Source: UBA12014 sp029248335 (GTDB lineage Bacteria > Planctomycetota > Phycisphaerae > Phycisphaerales > SM1A02). From it: a stretch of 20,358 nt of DNA. Under the pieces are notes generated by a model that worked only from the letters and a program-made list of their open reading frames with translations, made no database searches and was not told where the DNA came from. Both the position numbers and the translations under genes were made by a program. The first letter of the stretch is position 1. The number at the start of each line of letters is the position of its first letter. Where the stretch lies: NCBI GenBank assembly GCA_029248335.1, contig JAQWJM010000062.1:1-20358 (forward strand), given 5' to 3'. Shown here piece by piece: positions 1 to 8,451 of this stretch.

Positions 1-1836
1 TCGCCCTTCCTGCAGTGGGTCAATCGCCAGTTGATCCTCGCGAAGCCCGACTTCCACAAGCGGACCTTCCTCAAGCCGGTGCACGAGTCGGCGGAGTTCT
101 GCGGGGCATGTCACAAGGTCTTCCTGCCGGAAGTCCTGAACGGCTACAAGTGGCTTCCGGGTCAGAACCACTATGACACCTGGCGACTCTCCGGTGTCTC
201 CGGTCGCGGCATCGGTTCCTGGTACTGGCCCGCGCAGATCAGCGACGACTGCAACGGTTGCCACATGCCGCTGGTCCCGAGCGACACCGTCGCGGCCCGG
301 ATCCGGGACGACTCGGGCGCGGCGACCGTCCATCACCACGGCTTCCATTCGGCGAACACCGGCCTCGCCGCGATCGCGATGGCGACCACGCCGGGGCCCG
401 AAGCGGCGGCGCGACTGGATCGCGTCGTCGACGCCTGCATTCGGATGAACGAGGAGGCGATCCGGCTCGATCTCATCGGTCTTCGCGCCGGTGGGCGGGT
501 CGACGGCGGGTTCCGGGGGCCCATCGGCGCAGCGCCGGCGTGGGTGGAGGCGGGGGAGACGGTGTTGCTGGAAGCGGTGACCCGCACCCTTCGGCTCGGG
601 CATCCCCTGACCCAGGGAACCGCGGATTCCAACGAGATCTGGATCGAAATCGAGGCTCGGCTGATTCCCGGCACCGATGCCGACATCGCGTCGAGGTCCA
701 TCGGATCCAGCGGCCGGATGCTCGACGACGGCGTGGTCGATCCCCGGGCGAAGTTCCTCGACGTGTGGCTGCTCGATCGCGAGGGGCGGCGGATCGAGCA
801 ACGGAATCCCGAGGACATCTTCGTTCCGCTCTACAACCACCAGATCCCGCCCGGTGCCGCCGATCTCACCCACTACCGGATCGCGATCCCGTCCGATGCC
901 TCGGGCGACCTCGAGATCCGGGGCCGGGTCCGCTACCGGAAGTTCGACTCGCAACTCATGCGGCATGCGTTCGGACCCGAGGAAGGCGCGAGGCTCCTGA
1001 AGACCCTCCCGATCCTCGAACTCGCGACGACGACGGTGACCGTCCCCATCGGCGGATCCTCCACGGATCGCGTGGCGACCACCACGGTCGAGGCGGCGGT
1101 CTGGGAGCGATGGAACGACTACGGGATCGGACTGGTCCGGGCCGGCTCCGGCGGCGGCGTCGCGAAGGGGCAGCTCGCCCAGGCGATCGAGGCCTTCGAG
1201 ACGGTCGAAGGCCTCGGGATCTCGGACGGTGCCATCAATCAGGGACGTGCGATGCTGATCGAGGGGCGGGTCGACGATGCGGCCGCCGCCCTCGGTCGTG
1301 CGGCCGATGCGGAGGATCTCCGCTGGCCGTGGGCCGTCGACTGGTACGCCGCGGTGGTCGCTCGGGAGAACGGCGATCTCGAAGACGCGGCACGGCGACT
1401 GGAACGAATCATCGCGGCCCGGTATCCGCTCGCGGTCGAACGCGGGTACGACTTCTCCCGAGACGAGCGGGTGTGGAACGAACTCGCGACGGTCCGATTC
1501 CAGCTTGCGCGCCGAGCGGCCACCGAGGACACCGAAGCCGACGCGATCGAGGCCGCGGTCGTCGCGGTGAACCGAAGCCTCGCGCTCAACCCGCAGCGGG
1601 CCCAGACCTGGTTCCTGGCGTCGAGGATCCGTGCCGCCGCCGGCGATGACGTCGCCGCCGACGCGGCTCGGGCCGAATTCGAACTGCTGCGGCCCGATGA
1701 CAACGCCCGGGATCGGGCGATCAGGCTCGCCCGAAGCAGGAGCGAGATCGCGGATCACGCCGCGGAGCCGGTCGCGATCTACGAGCTCGACGACGCGGAC
1801 GCCTGGTCGACCACCGCCACGGGAAGCGACCGATGA
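1..1836 (+). CDS. Multihaem c-type cytochrome with C-terminal TPR region (5' end outside window)
   Basis: The reading frame is open from the first base, so the gene starts upstream; the TTG at 31 is only the first possible start codon inside the window. Two haem c motifs are visible: CGACH (nt 100-114) and CNGCH (nt 250-264). More haem sites may lie upstream. A His-rich segment HHHGFHSANTG (about nt 331-363) could supply distal ligands. A beta-rich middle region follows, with GHPLTQGTADSNEIW near nt 598-645. From about nt 1140 to 1740 the sequence is alpha-helical and Ala-rich and reads as tetratricopeptide repeats. Covalent haem attachment implies an exported protein, but the signal peptide is not in view. 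The stop overlaps the next start (ATGA, 1833-1836), so the two products are probably translated together. An electron-transfer or redox-enzyme role is inferred; the substrate is unknown. Confidence 0.8.
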   Translation, partial: SPFLQWVNRQLILAKPDFHKRTFLKPVHESAEFCGACHKVFLPEVLNGYKWLPGQNHYDTWRLSGVSGRGIGSWYWPAQISDDCNGCHMPLVPSDTVAARIRDDSGAATVHHHGFHSANTGLAAIAMATTPGPEAAARLDRVVDACIRMNEEAIRLDLIGLRAGGRVDGGFRGPIGAAPAWVEAGETVLLEAVTRTLRLGHPLTQGTADSNEIWIEIEARLIPGTDADIASRSIGSSGRMLDDGVVDPRAKFLDVWLLDREGRRIEQRNPEDIFVPLYNHQIPPGAADLTHYRIAIPSDASGDLEIRGRVRYRKFDSQLMRHAFGPEEGARLLKTLPILELATTTVTVPIGGSSTDRVATTTVEAAVWERWNDYGIGLVRAGSGGGVAKGQLAQAIEAFETVEGLGISDGAINQGRAMLIEGRVDDAAAALGRAADAEDLRWPWAVDWYAAVVARENGDLEDAARRLERIIAARYPLAVERGYDFSRDERVWNELATVRFQLARRAATEDTEADAIEAAVVAVNRSLALNPQRAQTWFLASRIRAAAGDDVAADAARAEFELLRPDDNARDRAIRLARSRSEIADHAAEPVAIYELDDADAWSTTATGSDR

Positions 1837-3671
1837 GCGAGCGTTCCGTCCGCGACCGCGATGCGATCATCGGTGTCGCCTTTCGACGGAGCCTGTTCGG
1901 CTTCGCGGCCATCGGCGTGGTGGTGGGCGGCGTCCTGCTCGCGCGGACGCTCCTGAACTCGAGCGAGGAACGCGTCGCGAGCGAGGAAGGCGTGGACGCC
2001 CCCGAGGCCGCGGTCGGACCCGCGCCGGAGGTCGTCGACCTTCGGATGCCGTTCACCGACCGGACCGCCGCCTGGGGCGTCGACTTCGAGCGGGACGACG
2101 GTGCACGCGGTGGAAAACTGCTCCCGGAATCGATCGGCGGTGGCGTGACGATCGTCGATCTCGACGGCGATGAACGACCCGACCTCGTCTTCCCGGATGG
2201 GGGCGACCTCCTCGACGACACCGCCGGCGAACGGCTCGTCGTCTATCGCAACGTGGCCGGTCCGGACGGAGAACCTCGCTTCGAACGGATCGCAGAGCCG
2301 CCGGTCCTCACCGGTCATGCGATGAACGTCGCCGCCGGCGACGTCGACGGTGACGGCGACCGGGATCTGTTCGTGTCGATGGTCGGGCGGGATCGCCTCT
2401 TTCTCAACGAGTCCTCGCCCGGCCGCATTCGATTCCGTGACGCGACCGACGCATTCGGCGTTCCGGACACCGAGGCCTGGAGCACCGCGGCGGGATTCGC
2501 GGATCTCGATCTGGACGGCGATCTCGACGTCGTCGGTCTTCGATACGTCGACTGGTCGCCCGAGATCGACGCGGCCGTGGACTTTCGCCTCGACGGCATC
2601 GGACGCGCGTACGGGCCGCCCACCGGATTCGCGGGCACGACGCCGTTTCTGCTGCTCAACGAGCGTGATGATTCCGGTGCGGTTCGTTTCACGGAAGCGA
2701 GCGAGGCCCGAGGACTGCGGCAGTCGAATCAGGACACCGGGCTTCCGGAAGGAAAGGGACTGGCGCTCGCGATCGTCGATCTCGACGACGATGGCGACCT
2801 CGATGTGATCGCCGCGAACGACACCACCGCGAACGCCGCGTGGATCAACGACGGACGGGGATTCTTCGAAGAGCGGGGGCGTCGGCTCGGCGTGGCCTTC
2901 GATCGATCCGGCGCGGCGACCGGTGCGATGGGGATCGACGTCGCGACCCGGCCCGCCCGAGGTGGCGACGACACGCTGGTGGCGATCGGAAACTTCGCGA
3001 ACGAACCGAGTTCGCTGTTCATCCGGCGGGCGGGTGAGGCGGGCTTCTTCGACGACGCCGCGGCGGAAGGGGTGTCGGGCGCGACGCGGCGAGCCCTCAC
3101 CTTCGGGCTGCTCTTCACCGATCTCGATCTCGACGGCGTCGAGGATCTCGTTCAGGCGAACGGGCATCTCGAGGCCGAGATCACGGTGATCCAGTCCAGT
3201 CAGTCCTATCGTCAGTCCGCACAGGTGTTCCGTGGTCTTCCCGGAGGCGGTTTCCGCGAAGTGCCGCAGGACGCCATCGGCGACCTCGGCATCCCGATGA
3301 TCGGACGCGGACTCGCCAGCGGCGATCTCGACCTCGACGGTGATCTCGATCTGGTGCTCGCGCAGGTGGCGGGACCACCGCTCGTCCTCCGAAACGATGC
3401 GGCGACCGGCTCCGCCGTGCAGGTCCGTCTCGACGGGCCGGCGGGTGATCGCGACGCGATCGGCGCCGTCGTGAAGGCGACGATCGGCGACCGGGTGCTG
3501 GTCCGAAGGATCATGCCGACGCGAAGCTATCTTTCCCAGGTCGAGCCGGTCGCGGTCTTCGGGCTCGGCCGGGCGTCCGCGGTGGACCGGCTCGAAATCC
3601 GATGGCCGGATGGCGAGACCCGCACGATCGAAGGACCGATCGAGGCCGGTCGCCACCGATTCACCCGTTGA
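1833..3671 (+). CDS. Membrane-anchored CRTAC1-type FG-GAP protein with ASPIC/UnbV domain
   Basis: This is a 612-residue protein with one hydrophobic N-terminal segment (about residues 20-42, FGFAAIGVVVGGVLLARTLL) that should act as an uncleaved anchor. Six FG-GAP/VCBS-type calcium loops follow: DLDGDERPD (~107), DVDGDGDRD (~170), DLDLDGDLD (~224), DLDDDGDLD (~316), DLDLDGVED (~430) and DLDLDGDLD (~499), implying a beta-propeller outside the cytoplasm. The C-terminus (about 545-605) has the ASPIC/UnbV pattern, with SYLSQ, FGLG and IRWPDG. CRTAC1-family proteins are thought to bind calcium and act in adhesion or scaffolding, but their bacterial role is poorly defined. The start overlaps the cytochrome stop by 4 bp, which suggests the propeller partners that cytochrome. 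The gene converges on the next one, with a terminator in the gap. Confidence 0.9.
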   Translation: MSERSVRDRDAIIGVAFRRSLFGFAAIGVVVGGVLLARTLLNSSEERVASEEGVDAPEAAVGPAPEVVDLRMPFTDRTAAWGVDFERDDGARGGKLLPESIGGGVTIVDLDGDERPDLVFPDGGDLLDDTAGERLVVYRNVAGPDGEPRFERIAEPPVLTGHAMNVAAGDVDGDGDRDLFVSMVGRDRLFLNESSPGRIRFRDATDAFGVPDTEAWSTAAGFADLDLDGDLDVVGLRYVDWSPEIDAAVDFRLDGIGRAYGPPTGFAGTTPFLLLNERDDSGAVRFTEASEARGLRQSNQDTGLPEGKGLALAIVDLDDDGDLDVIAANDTTANAAWINDGRGFFEERGRRLGVAFDRSGAATGAMGIDVATRPARGGDDTLVAIGNFANEPSSLFIRRAGEAGFFDDAAAEGVSGATRRALTFGLLFTDLDLDGVEDLVQANGHLEAEITVIQSSQSYRQSAQVFRGLPGGGFREVPQDAIGDLGIPMIGRGLASGDLDLDGDLDLVLAQVAGPPLVLRNDAATGSAVQVRLDGPAGDRDAIGAVVKATIGDRVLVRRIMPTRSYLSQVEPVAVFGLGRASAVDRLEIRWPDGETRTIEGPIEAGRHRFTR

Positions 3672-3756
3672 CGAATCCGTCGTCCCGCCTGCGAAGGAAG
3701 CCGACTCGATTCGCGATGCGATCCGGGCGATCGTCACCGAAACGTTCGGGGTGAAG

Positions 3757-3785
3757 AAAAACCCCCCGCCCGAGGGGCGGGGGGT
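3757..3785 (-). terminator. Rho-independent terminator of the 830-residue FG-GAP gene
   Basis: A perfect 10-bp GC stem, 3762-3771 paired with 3775-3784, has a 3-nt loop (3772-3774), with an extra A-T pair at 3761/3785. On the minus strand it is followed directly by a run of five T (complement of 3757-3761). It lies about 35 bp beyond the stop at 3821. The plus-strand side has only a weak T-rich tail, so any effect on the convergent upstream gene would be partial. Confidence 0.9.
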
Positions 3786-3820
3786 CTGGTTCTTCGAAAG
3801 CGTGGCGTCGGCCGTCGGCC

Positions 3821-6313
3821 TCAGCAGTCGGTGCCGAACGCCGCCAGCAGCAGACCGATGTCCGCACCGTTGGTGGTGCCGTCGCCGTTGAGGTCGCCTT
3901 CGGCGGTTCCCCAGGCGGCGAGCAGGAGGCCGAGGTCGGCTCCGGTCACGCCACCATCACCGTTGAGGTCCTCCGGGCAGTCGGGCTCGGAGACGCACTC
4001 GATCCGGCTGACCGTGAGATCGTCGATGCCGCACTCCATGAGCGAGTTGTTCGGGTTGTCCGACGCGGTGAATCGAAGATTGACCGTCTCGGTCGGATCG
4101 ACGTAGTCGCCCACGTTGAAGCCGGCGTCGTTCCAGCCGGGGGTTCCGTTGGCGATGGCCATCACGGTGGTCCAGGCGCCACCGTTCGAGATCTCCACCA
4201 GCAGGACGTCCTCGGTGGCGGTGTTGAAGTCGTCGTTCACCACCCACCACTTGAACCCGACCACGGCGTCGCCGTCGGAAAGGTCGAAGGCGGGGGAGAC
4301 GAGATAGACGGCGCCGTTGTCGACGTCCGCGGCACCGGCCGAACCGCCGGGCTGGCCGTTCTGGGTGACCCAGCACTGGGTGCCCTTCGCGGTGGCGTCT
4401 TCACTGGGGGCGAACTCGATGCCGCCGTTGATGCTTCCGACGGGAACCGCTCGCTCCCAGAAGCCTGCAGTGGTGGTGGCATCGGCGTCGGTGGTCCACC
4501 CACCGTCGCCTGTCTCCATCTCGTCTTCGAAGGCGATGTCGACGCCGGTCTGGGCGATCGCGAGATGCGAACCGGAGTTCGGGCTGCGGAAGCTCGAACC
4601 GGCGACGTTGTCCGCGGTCACGTAGAACCGGAGTTCCTGGCCGCAGCCGATGGCGGGAAGCATCGCGTCGAGCAGTTCACCGGCACCCTGGAGCGGGCTC
4701 GAGGAGAACGCCGCGCCGTCGATCGAGGACCACAGTCGGGCGGAGCCCGTGGCGTACGGGGATCCGATGGCATCGAGCGTGACGCCCATCAGGGTCTGCG
4801 AGTCGGGCAGCACGGTGGTCGGGATGCCAGTGGGGTACTCGAAGTTGATGCGGACCGCGGGCTGGTTCATCCAGACGCTGAATCCGTAGCACGCGCCGAT
4901 CACGAGATCGAGGGCGCCGTCGTTGTCGATGTCGATCGGGGCGGCGTCGTAGGTCGAGTCGAGGGCCCAGAGGGGGAGCACGGTGCCGTCCTCTTCGAGC
5001 AGCGCCGACGTGACCGTGGTGTTGCGATAGATGTGCATCCGCCGGCCGGAGCTCGGGCAGAACGGCGGCAGGTCGGTGTCGACGTCCGCGATCAGCACGT
5101 CGTTCCAGCCGTCGTCGTCGAGGTCGGCGATCTGGATCGAGCTGCCGAATTCGCCGAGGCTGTCGGCGATGGTGTACCGGGTCCAGGTGGCGTAGCCGGA
5201 AGCGTCGTTCCCGTCGTTGATCAGGTACGCGTCCTGGCCGTCGTCGGCCGTGATCACGTCGACGCGACCGTCGTTGTTGAGGTCGCCGGCGTTCATGCCG
5301 TAGGGGGCGCCGTTGGTGATGGTGATCGGGCCGACCCAGCTCGTTCCGGTGGTCTGGTAGAGGACCGCGATGTCCTGGCCCGAGGTCAGGGTGTTGACGC
5401 GGATGACGTCGTTGAGACCGTCGCCGTTCACGTCGCGGATGACGCATTCGTTGCCGAAGGCCATCGCGAGCTGGTTCGCGGTCATGCGGGTGGTGGTCGA
5501 GTCCTCGAAGAAGCCGGGGTTCGCGGCACCGAGGTTGACCAGGAGCTTGCCGTCGTAGTCCAGCGACGGGGTCTCACCGGGGCTCGGGTTGCATTCCGCG
5601 ACGCCGTCCACGATGTCGTCCGTGTCACCGTCCATGTTCAGGTCGATGCAGACCGTCCCGCTGGTCTCGGGGGTGTCGTAGTCGACGAAGTAGATGTCGG
5701 GGTAGCCGTCGTTGGTGACGTCACCGACCGCGATGCCGCAGGCCCGGGGGTTGGCGGCGATGCCGTTCTTGGCGAAGAGTTCGGGGATTCGGTCGTCCTC
5801 GAAACGGAATCCGAGCCAGTTGCCGTTCTGATCGAGTCCCTGGTTCCGGTAGATCCGCGGCTGACCTTCGCGGGCGTTCAGGTTGTCGCTCATCGTGGTC
5901 GCGGTGACGAGATCCATCCAGCCGTCGAGATCGATGTCGAGGACCTTCACGTCGCGGTCGTTGGTCGGGGTCAGGAATCCGAGGTCGCTGGGATGATCGG
6001 TGTTGATCGCGTAGTTGTCGGTCCGGTCGACCAGCACGCCGTCCTCGTTCATCAGAAGGAGGTTCTTCGCACCGCCCTCGACCGAGCCGGGGAACTTCCG
6101 CACCACGACCAGGTCGGTGAAGCCGTTCTGGTCGAAGTCGGCCCACGCGAAGTCCTTCTCGATGTTGTCGTTCACCCGGTAGAGGTCGTCGAGCACGAGC
6201 CGTTCGTTCGCCTCCACGAATTCGACCCACGGATCCTGGGCGATCGCGGCGGAGGCCACGGTCGCGGCGAGGAGGGCGGCGATTCCGGTCGATCGTCTGC
6301 TGGCGGGATGCAT
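3821..6313 (-). CDS. Secreted FG-GAP repeat protein with dockerin-like C-terminus
   Basis: The product is 830 residues. The start at 6313 is chosen because it gives a clean signal peptide (MHPASRRSTGIAALLAATVASAAIA, cleavage about AIA|QD) and has AGGAG 10 nt upstream. A longer in-frame start at 6367 would bury this signal peptide. Residues ~35-500 hold many FG-GAP/VCBS loops such as DFDQNGFTD, DIDLDGWMD, DVTNDGYPD, DLNNDGRVD and DLDDDGWND. A beta-sandwich region (about 600-770) then contains GFKWWVVND and ends GIDDLTVSRIEC, like jelly-roll binding modules. The last 52 residues are two dockerin-like loops (DLNGDGGVTGADLGLLLAAWG, then DLNGDGTTNGADIGLLLAAFG). The product should be exported. The tail may be a sorting, anchoring or protein-binding module; no enzyme motif was recognised. 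The gene lies downstream of the DUF1111 gene on the same strand. Confidence 0.87.
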   Translation of the reverse strand: MHPASRRSTGIAALLAATVASAAIAQDPWVEFVEANERLVLDDLYRVNDNIEKDFAWADFDQNGFTDLVVVRKFPGSVEGGAKNLLLMNEDGVLVDRTDNYAINTDHPSDLGFLTPTNDRDVKVLDIDLDGWMDLVTATTMSDNLNAREGQPRIYRNQGLDQNGNWLGFRFEDDRIPELFAKNGIAANPRACGIAVGDVTNDGYPDIYFVDYDTPETSGTVCIDLNMDGDTDDIVDGVAECNPSPGETPSLDYDGKLLVNLGAANPGFFEDSTTTRMTANQLAMAFGNECVIRDVNGDGLNDVIRVNTLTSGQDIAVLYQTTGTSWVGPITITNGAPYGMNAGDLNNDGRVDVITADDGQDAYLINDGNDASGYATWTRYTIADSLGEFGSSIQIADLDDDGWNDVLIADVDTDLPPFCPSSGRRMHIYRNTTVTSALLEEDGTVLPLWALDSTYDAAPIDIDNDGALDLVIGACYGFSVWMNQPAVRINFEYPTGIPTTVLPDSQTLMGVTLDAIGSPYATGSARLWSSIDGAAFSSSPLQGAGELLDAMLPAIGCGQELRFYVTADNVAGSSFRSPNSGSHLAIAQTGVDIAFEDEMETGDGGWTTDADATTTAGFWERAVPVGSINGGIEFAPSEDATAKGTQCWVTQNGQPGGSAGAADVDNGAVYLVSPAFDLSDGDAVVGFKWWVVNDDFNTATEDVLLVEISNGGAWTTVMAIANGTPGWNDAGFNVGDYVDPTETVNLRFTASDNPNNSLMECGIDDLTVSRIECVSEPDCPEDLNGDGGVTGADLGLLLAAWGTAEGDLNGDGTTNGADIGLLLAAFGTDC

Positions 6314-6323
6314 TCTTCTGAGT

Positions 6324-6328
6324 CTCCT
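6324..6328 (-). promoter_or_regulatory. Ribosome binding site fixing the start at 6313
   Basis: AGGAG on the minus strand, 10 nt before the ATG at 6313. It supports this start, which also opens the signal peptide, over the in-frame ATG 54 nt upstream. Confidence 0.75.
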
Positions 6329-6335
6329 GTTTCCT

Positions 6336-6351
6336 GCCACCGGTCGGTGGC
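6336..6351. repeat. Inverted repeat in the leader of the 830-residue gene
   Basis: GCCACCG and CGGTGGC form a perfect 7-bp inverted repeat with a 2-nt spacer, just upstream of the AGGAG site of the minus-strand gene. The 2-nt spacer is too tight for a stable RNA hairpin loop unless inner pairs open. A protein-binding site in DNA is as likely as an RNA structure. Function is inferred only from position. Confidence 0.4.
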
Positions 6352-6431
6352 GTTGAGTTGGATCCACCCCAACTCGCGGTCCTGTTCGGTCGAAGCGTTT
6401 CGCCGCGACGGGTCAGTCTAATCGTTCGTGC

Positions 6432-8126
6432 TCAGGGGCAGAGGCCCCATGACACGAGCATGAGTCCGAGATCGGCACCATCGACCATGCCGTCGTCGTT
6501 GAGGTCCTGCGGGCAGTCGGGGCAGCGGCCCCAGCCGACGAGCATCAGTCCGAGATCACCGCCGTCGACCATTCCGTTCCCGTCGAAGTCGCCCGGGCAG
6601 GCCACGCAGTCGTCGGGGACGCCGTCGCCGTCTTCGTCGGGGGCGCCGTTGAAGATCGCCTCGAGGTCGCTCGTCCCGTCGCCGTCGCAGTCACCGTTCT
6701 CCCCGTCGAAGGCGAGCAGGAAGGACTGGAGATCGACGTCGTCGAGGATGCCGTTCTGGTCGACGTCGTGGACGCCGCAGGGATCGTCGGGCGTGATCAC
6801 GACGTCGGTGGAGGCGCACGTCAGGAACGCCTCGAAGTCGGACATCGTGATCTGGTCGTCGTCGTTCTGATCGAAGTCGGTCCGGCCGAGGGACTTCAGG
6901 AACCGGAAGAGGTCGTACTGGTCGTCCTTCTCGAGGCTCGCATACGCGTCCGCCGAATCGGCGGCTTCGCCGAACGGGCCGTGGAGCGTGATCGCCTGGT
7001 GGAGTCGGTCCTCCAACGAGCCGCTGTTCACGCGGCCGTCGTGGATCATCGCGAGCCGTCGGGCGACGCCCATGAGCGGCGTGGTCCGGAACTCGTTCCC
7101 GGTCGCGTCGCCCTGGGGAAGGCCGTCACCGAGAAGCCCCATGTCGTGGAGGAGGAAGTCGGAATAGGGGCGAACGGTCCGGTTCTCGAGCGCGGCCTCG
7201 ATCGGCTGGTCGTCGAAAGTGACGCTTCCGGTCGTGAACGAGGCGACGTGGCAGCCGTTGCAGCCGAGATCGTTGAAGACGATCTCACCACGCATGCCGC
7301 CACGCGGCGCCTGCGGGGGCGGGGCCAGGTAGCGCTGGAAATGGGTCACCCGATCGACGAACGTGAAGCCTTCGCGGTCGGGATGATCCTCGGGATCCTC
7401 GACGTCGTCGCACAACGCGAGCCGCTCCTCGTCACCGTTCGGTGCGGTCTCCTCGCCGAAGATCTGATTGGTCAGGCCCATCTCGTTCAACGCCGCGTCG
7501 CCGGAGAAGGTGATGACGTTGGCGACGATCGACTTCCAGCCGAATCGCCCCGGCTCGAGCTCGCCCGGCGCGTTCGGATTGAACGTCGGCACGAGGTGCG
7601 CCCGGCCGCTGATGCCGTCGCCGTCGGTGTCGTTCGGATCGGCGTTCGCGAGAATGTCCTCGGCGGAGATCGCCTCGACGAGGCCGTACCCGAGCATGCC
7701 CGGGGTGATCCGGTTGGTGGTGAAGTTCGCCTGAGGGGGAAGGGTCTCCTCGCAGCCGGAACTGATGGCGACCAGCTGCAGGAGCGTGCCGCCGGGAAGC
7801 GGCGTGAACTCGCCCTTGTCCTGGATCCCGAAGTGCGTCACTTCGATGTTGCCGGGTCCGCCGTCGGGATTCGAATGGCAGGAGCGACAGTTCGACTTGT
7901 TCAGGAGCGGCCCGAGTCCGTCCTCGATGAGGAGGGGGGTCCCGTACAGCGTCCGGCCCGCCTCGAAGTGAAGCCGCTCGACCTCGTTGAGGCCGTCGAG
8001 CGGTTCGCCGACGACCGGCTGCGGTGATGGGACGTCACCGGCGTGCGTCGCCGCCGCCAGCGCCACGAACACCCCGGACGAGGAGCACAGGGCGAGGTTT
8101 CGGATCTTTGATTTTGCTGGTCTCAC
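6432..8126 (-). CDS. DUF1111 di-haem oxidoreductase (putative peroxidase) with dockerin-like C-terminus
   Basis: The product is 564 residues. Two haem c motifs, CRSCH (80-84) and CNGCH (289-293), sit in the DUF1111/DHOR arrangement, a family related to bacterial di-haem cytochrome c peroxidases and MauG. Other family-like stretches are FGWKSIVANVITFSGDAALNEMG (~195-217) and RTTPLMGVARR (~347-357). GTG at 8126 is preferred because it opens a signal peptide (residues ~1-30, ending ATHAG) and has AGAGG 10 nt upstream. The frame continues to 8342, but that stretch has poorer coding character. The C-terminal third adds EF-hand-like loops (DFDQNDDDQITMSDFEAF, DVDQNGILDDVDLQSF), a DEDGDGVPDD loop and two dockerin-like repeats ending at 564. 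The expected location is periplasmic or extracellular. The reaction is probably peroxide reduction or haem-based oxidation of an unknown substrate. Confidence 0.9.
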   Translation of the reverse strand: MRPAKSKIRNLALCSSSGVFVALAAATHAGDVPSPQPVVGEPLDGLNEVERLHFEAGRTLYGTPLLIEDGLGPLLNKSNCRSCHSNPDGGPGNIEVTHFGIQDKGEFTPLPGGTLLQLVAISSGCEETLPPQANFTTNRITPGMLGYGLVEAISAEDILANADPNDTDGDGISGRAHLVPTFNPNAPGELEPGRFGWKSIVANVITFSGDAALNEMGLTNQIFGEETAPNGDEERLALCDDVEDPEDHPDREGFTFVDRVTHFQRYLAPPPQAPRGGMRGEIVFNDLGCNGCHVASFTTGSVTFDDQPIEAALENRTVRPYSDFLLHDMGLLGDGLPQGDATGNEFRTTPLMGVARRLAMIHDGRVNSGSLEDRLHQAITLHGPFGEAADSADAYASLEKDDQYDLFRFLKSLGRTDFDQNDDDQITMSDFEAFLTCASTDVVITPDDPCGVHDVDQNGILDDVDLQSFLLAFDGENGDCDGDGTSDLEAIFNGAPDEDGDGVPDDCVACPGDFDGNGMVDGGDLGLMLVGWGRCPDCPQDLNDDGMVDGADLGLMLVSWGLCP

Positions 8127-8451
8127 CGAAATACCGCCTCTTTCCGGAAGTTGAAAAACGCGTTCGAACCGACGAACGGGCCTGTGGGCACAGCATCCAC
8201 TCGAACCGACCGGTTCCACCTCGAACCTATCGTGGGGCTCCTCGCAGGAGACCGAACACGAAATCCACCGTCGTCCCATTCCGGACGCGGCAACGCACCT
8301 CGACGGGGTATTGTTCCGCACAGGAACGCCAAGGTCCAACAATTGGAGCCACGAAAGGCGGTTTGGGTCCGAAATCTGGTCGATTTGGAATACTGGGCCG
8401 GATTCTCCATCGAACGGAGCCGGTCACTCGGCACGTCCGCAGGATCACCTC
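8127..8451. promoter_or_regulatory. Divergent intergenic region between DUF1111 and TPR lipoprotein genes
   Basis: This 325-bp gap is visibly richer in A and T than its flanks and should carry promoters for both directions. It holds three copies of TCGAACC (8164-8170, 8201-8207, 8221-8227); the first two extend to TCGAACCGAC. A short inverted repeat, GTTCC-GCACA-GGAAC, lies at 8313-8327. No convincing -35/-10 pair was found on either strand; GGAATACT near 8387-8394 is at best a weak plus-strand -10. Open frames crossing the region look like extensions of the flanking genes rather than coding sequence. Confidence 0.5.
8137..8141 (-). promoter_or_regulatory. Ribosome binding site supporting the GTG start at 8126
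   Basis: AGAGG on the minus strand, 10 nt from the GTG at 8126. Together with the signal peptide that begins there, it argues against the longer reading frame reaching 8342. Confidence 0.6.

Noticed and set aside
258..1649. Long plus-strand open frame (463 codons) inside the cytochrome gene
   Set aside because: Arg/Gly-rich low-complexity translation in a shifted frame. The other frame has the haem motifs and continues to an ATGA junction.
1779..3737. Long minus-strand open frame (652 codons) opposite the CRTAC1-type gene
   Set aside because: The translation is charged and repetitive with no domain, and it mirrors the Asp/Gly codons of a clear FG-GAP gene. Such antisense frames are expected at this GC content.
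4565..6421. Long plus-strand open frame (618 codons) opposite the secreted FG-GAP gene
   Set aside because: The Val/Asp/Gly/Arg-rich sequence is the reverse image of the FG-GAP codons. The opposite strand has a signal peptide, repeats and ribosome binding site.
6435..6448. GGGGC-AGAG-GCCCC hairpin at the 3' end of the DUF1111 gene as a terminator
   Set aside because: It lies within the last codons and no T-run follows on the minus strand, so transcription may read into the 830-residue gene.
8313..8327. GTTCC-GCACA-GGAAC inverted repeat as a defined operator
   Set aside because: Only 5 bp per arm and a single copy; noted in the intergenic entry but too weak to call on its own.
8127..8342. 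N-terminal extension of the DUF1111 gene
   Set aside because: The extra 72 residues are not leader-like and have poor coding character. The GTG at 8126 has a ribosome binding site and opens a signal peptide.
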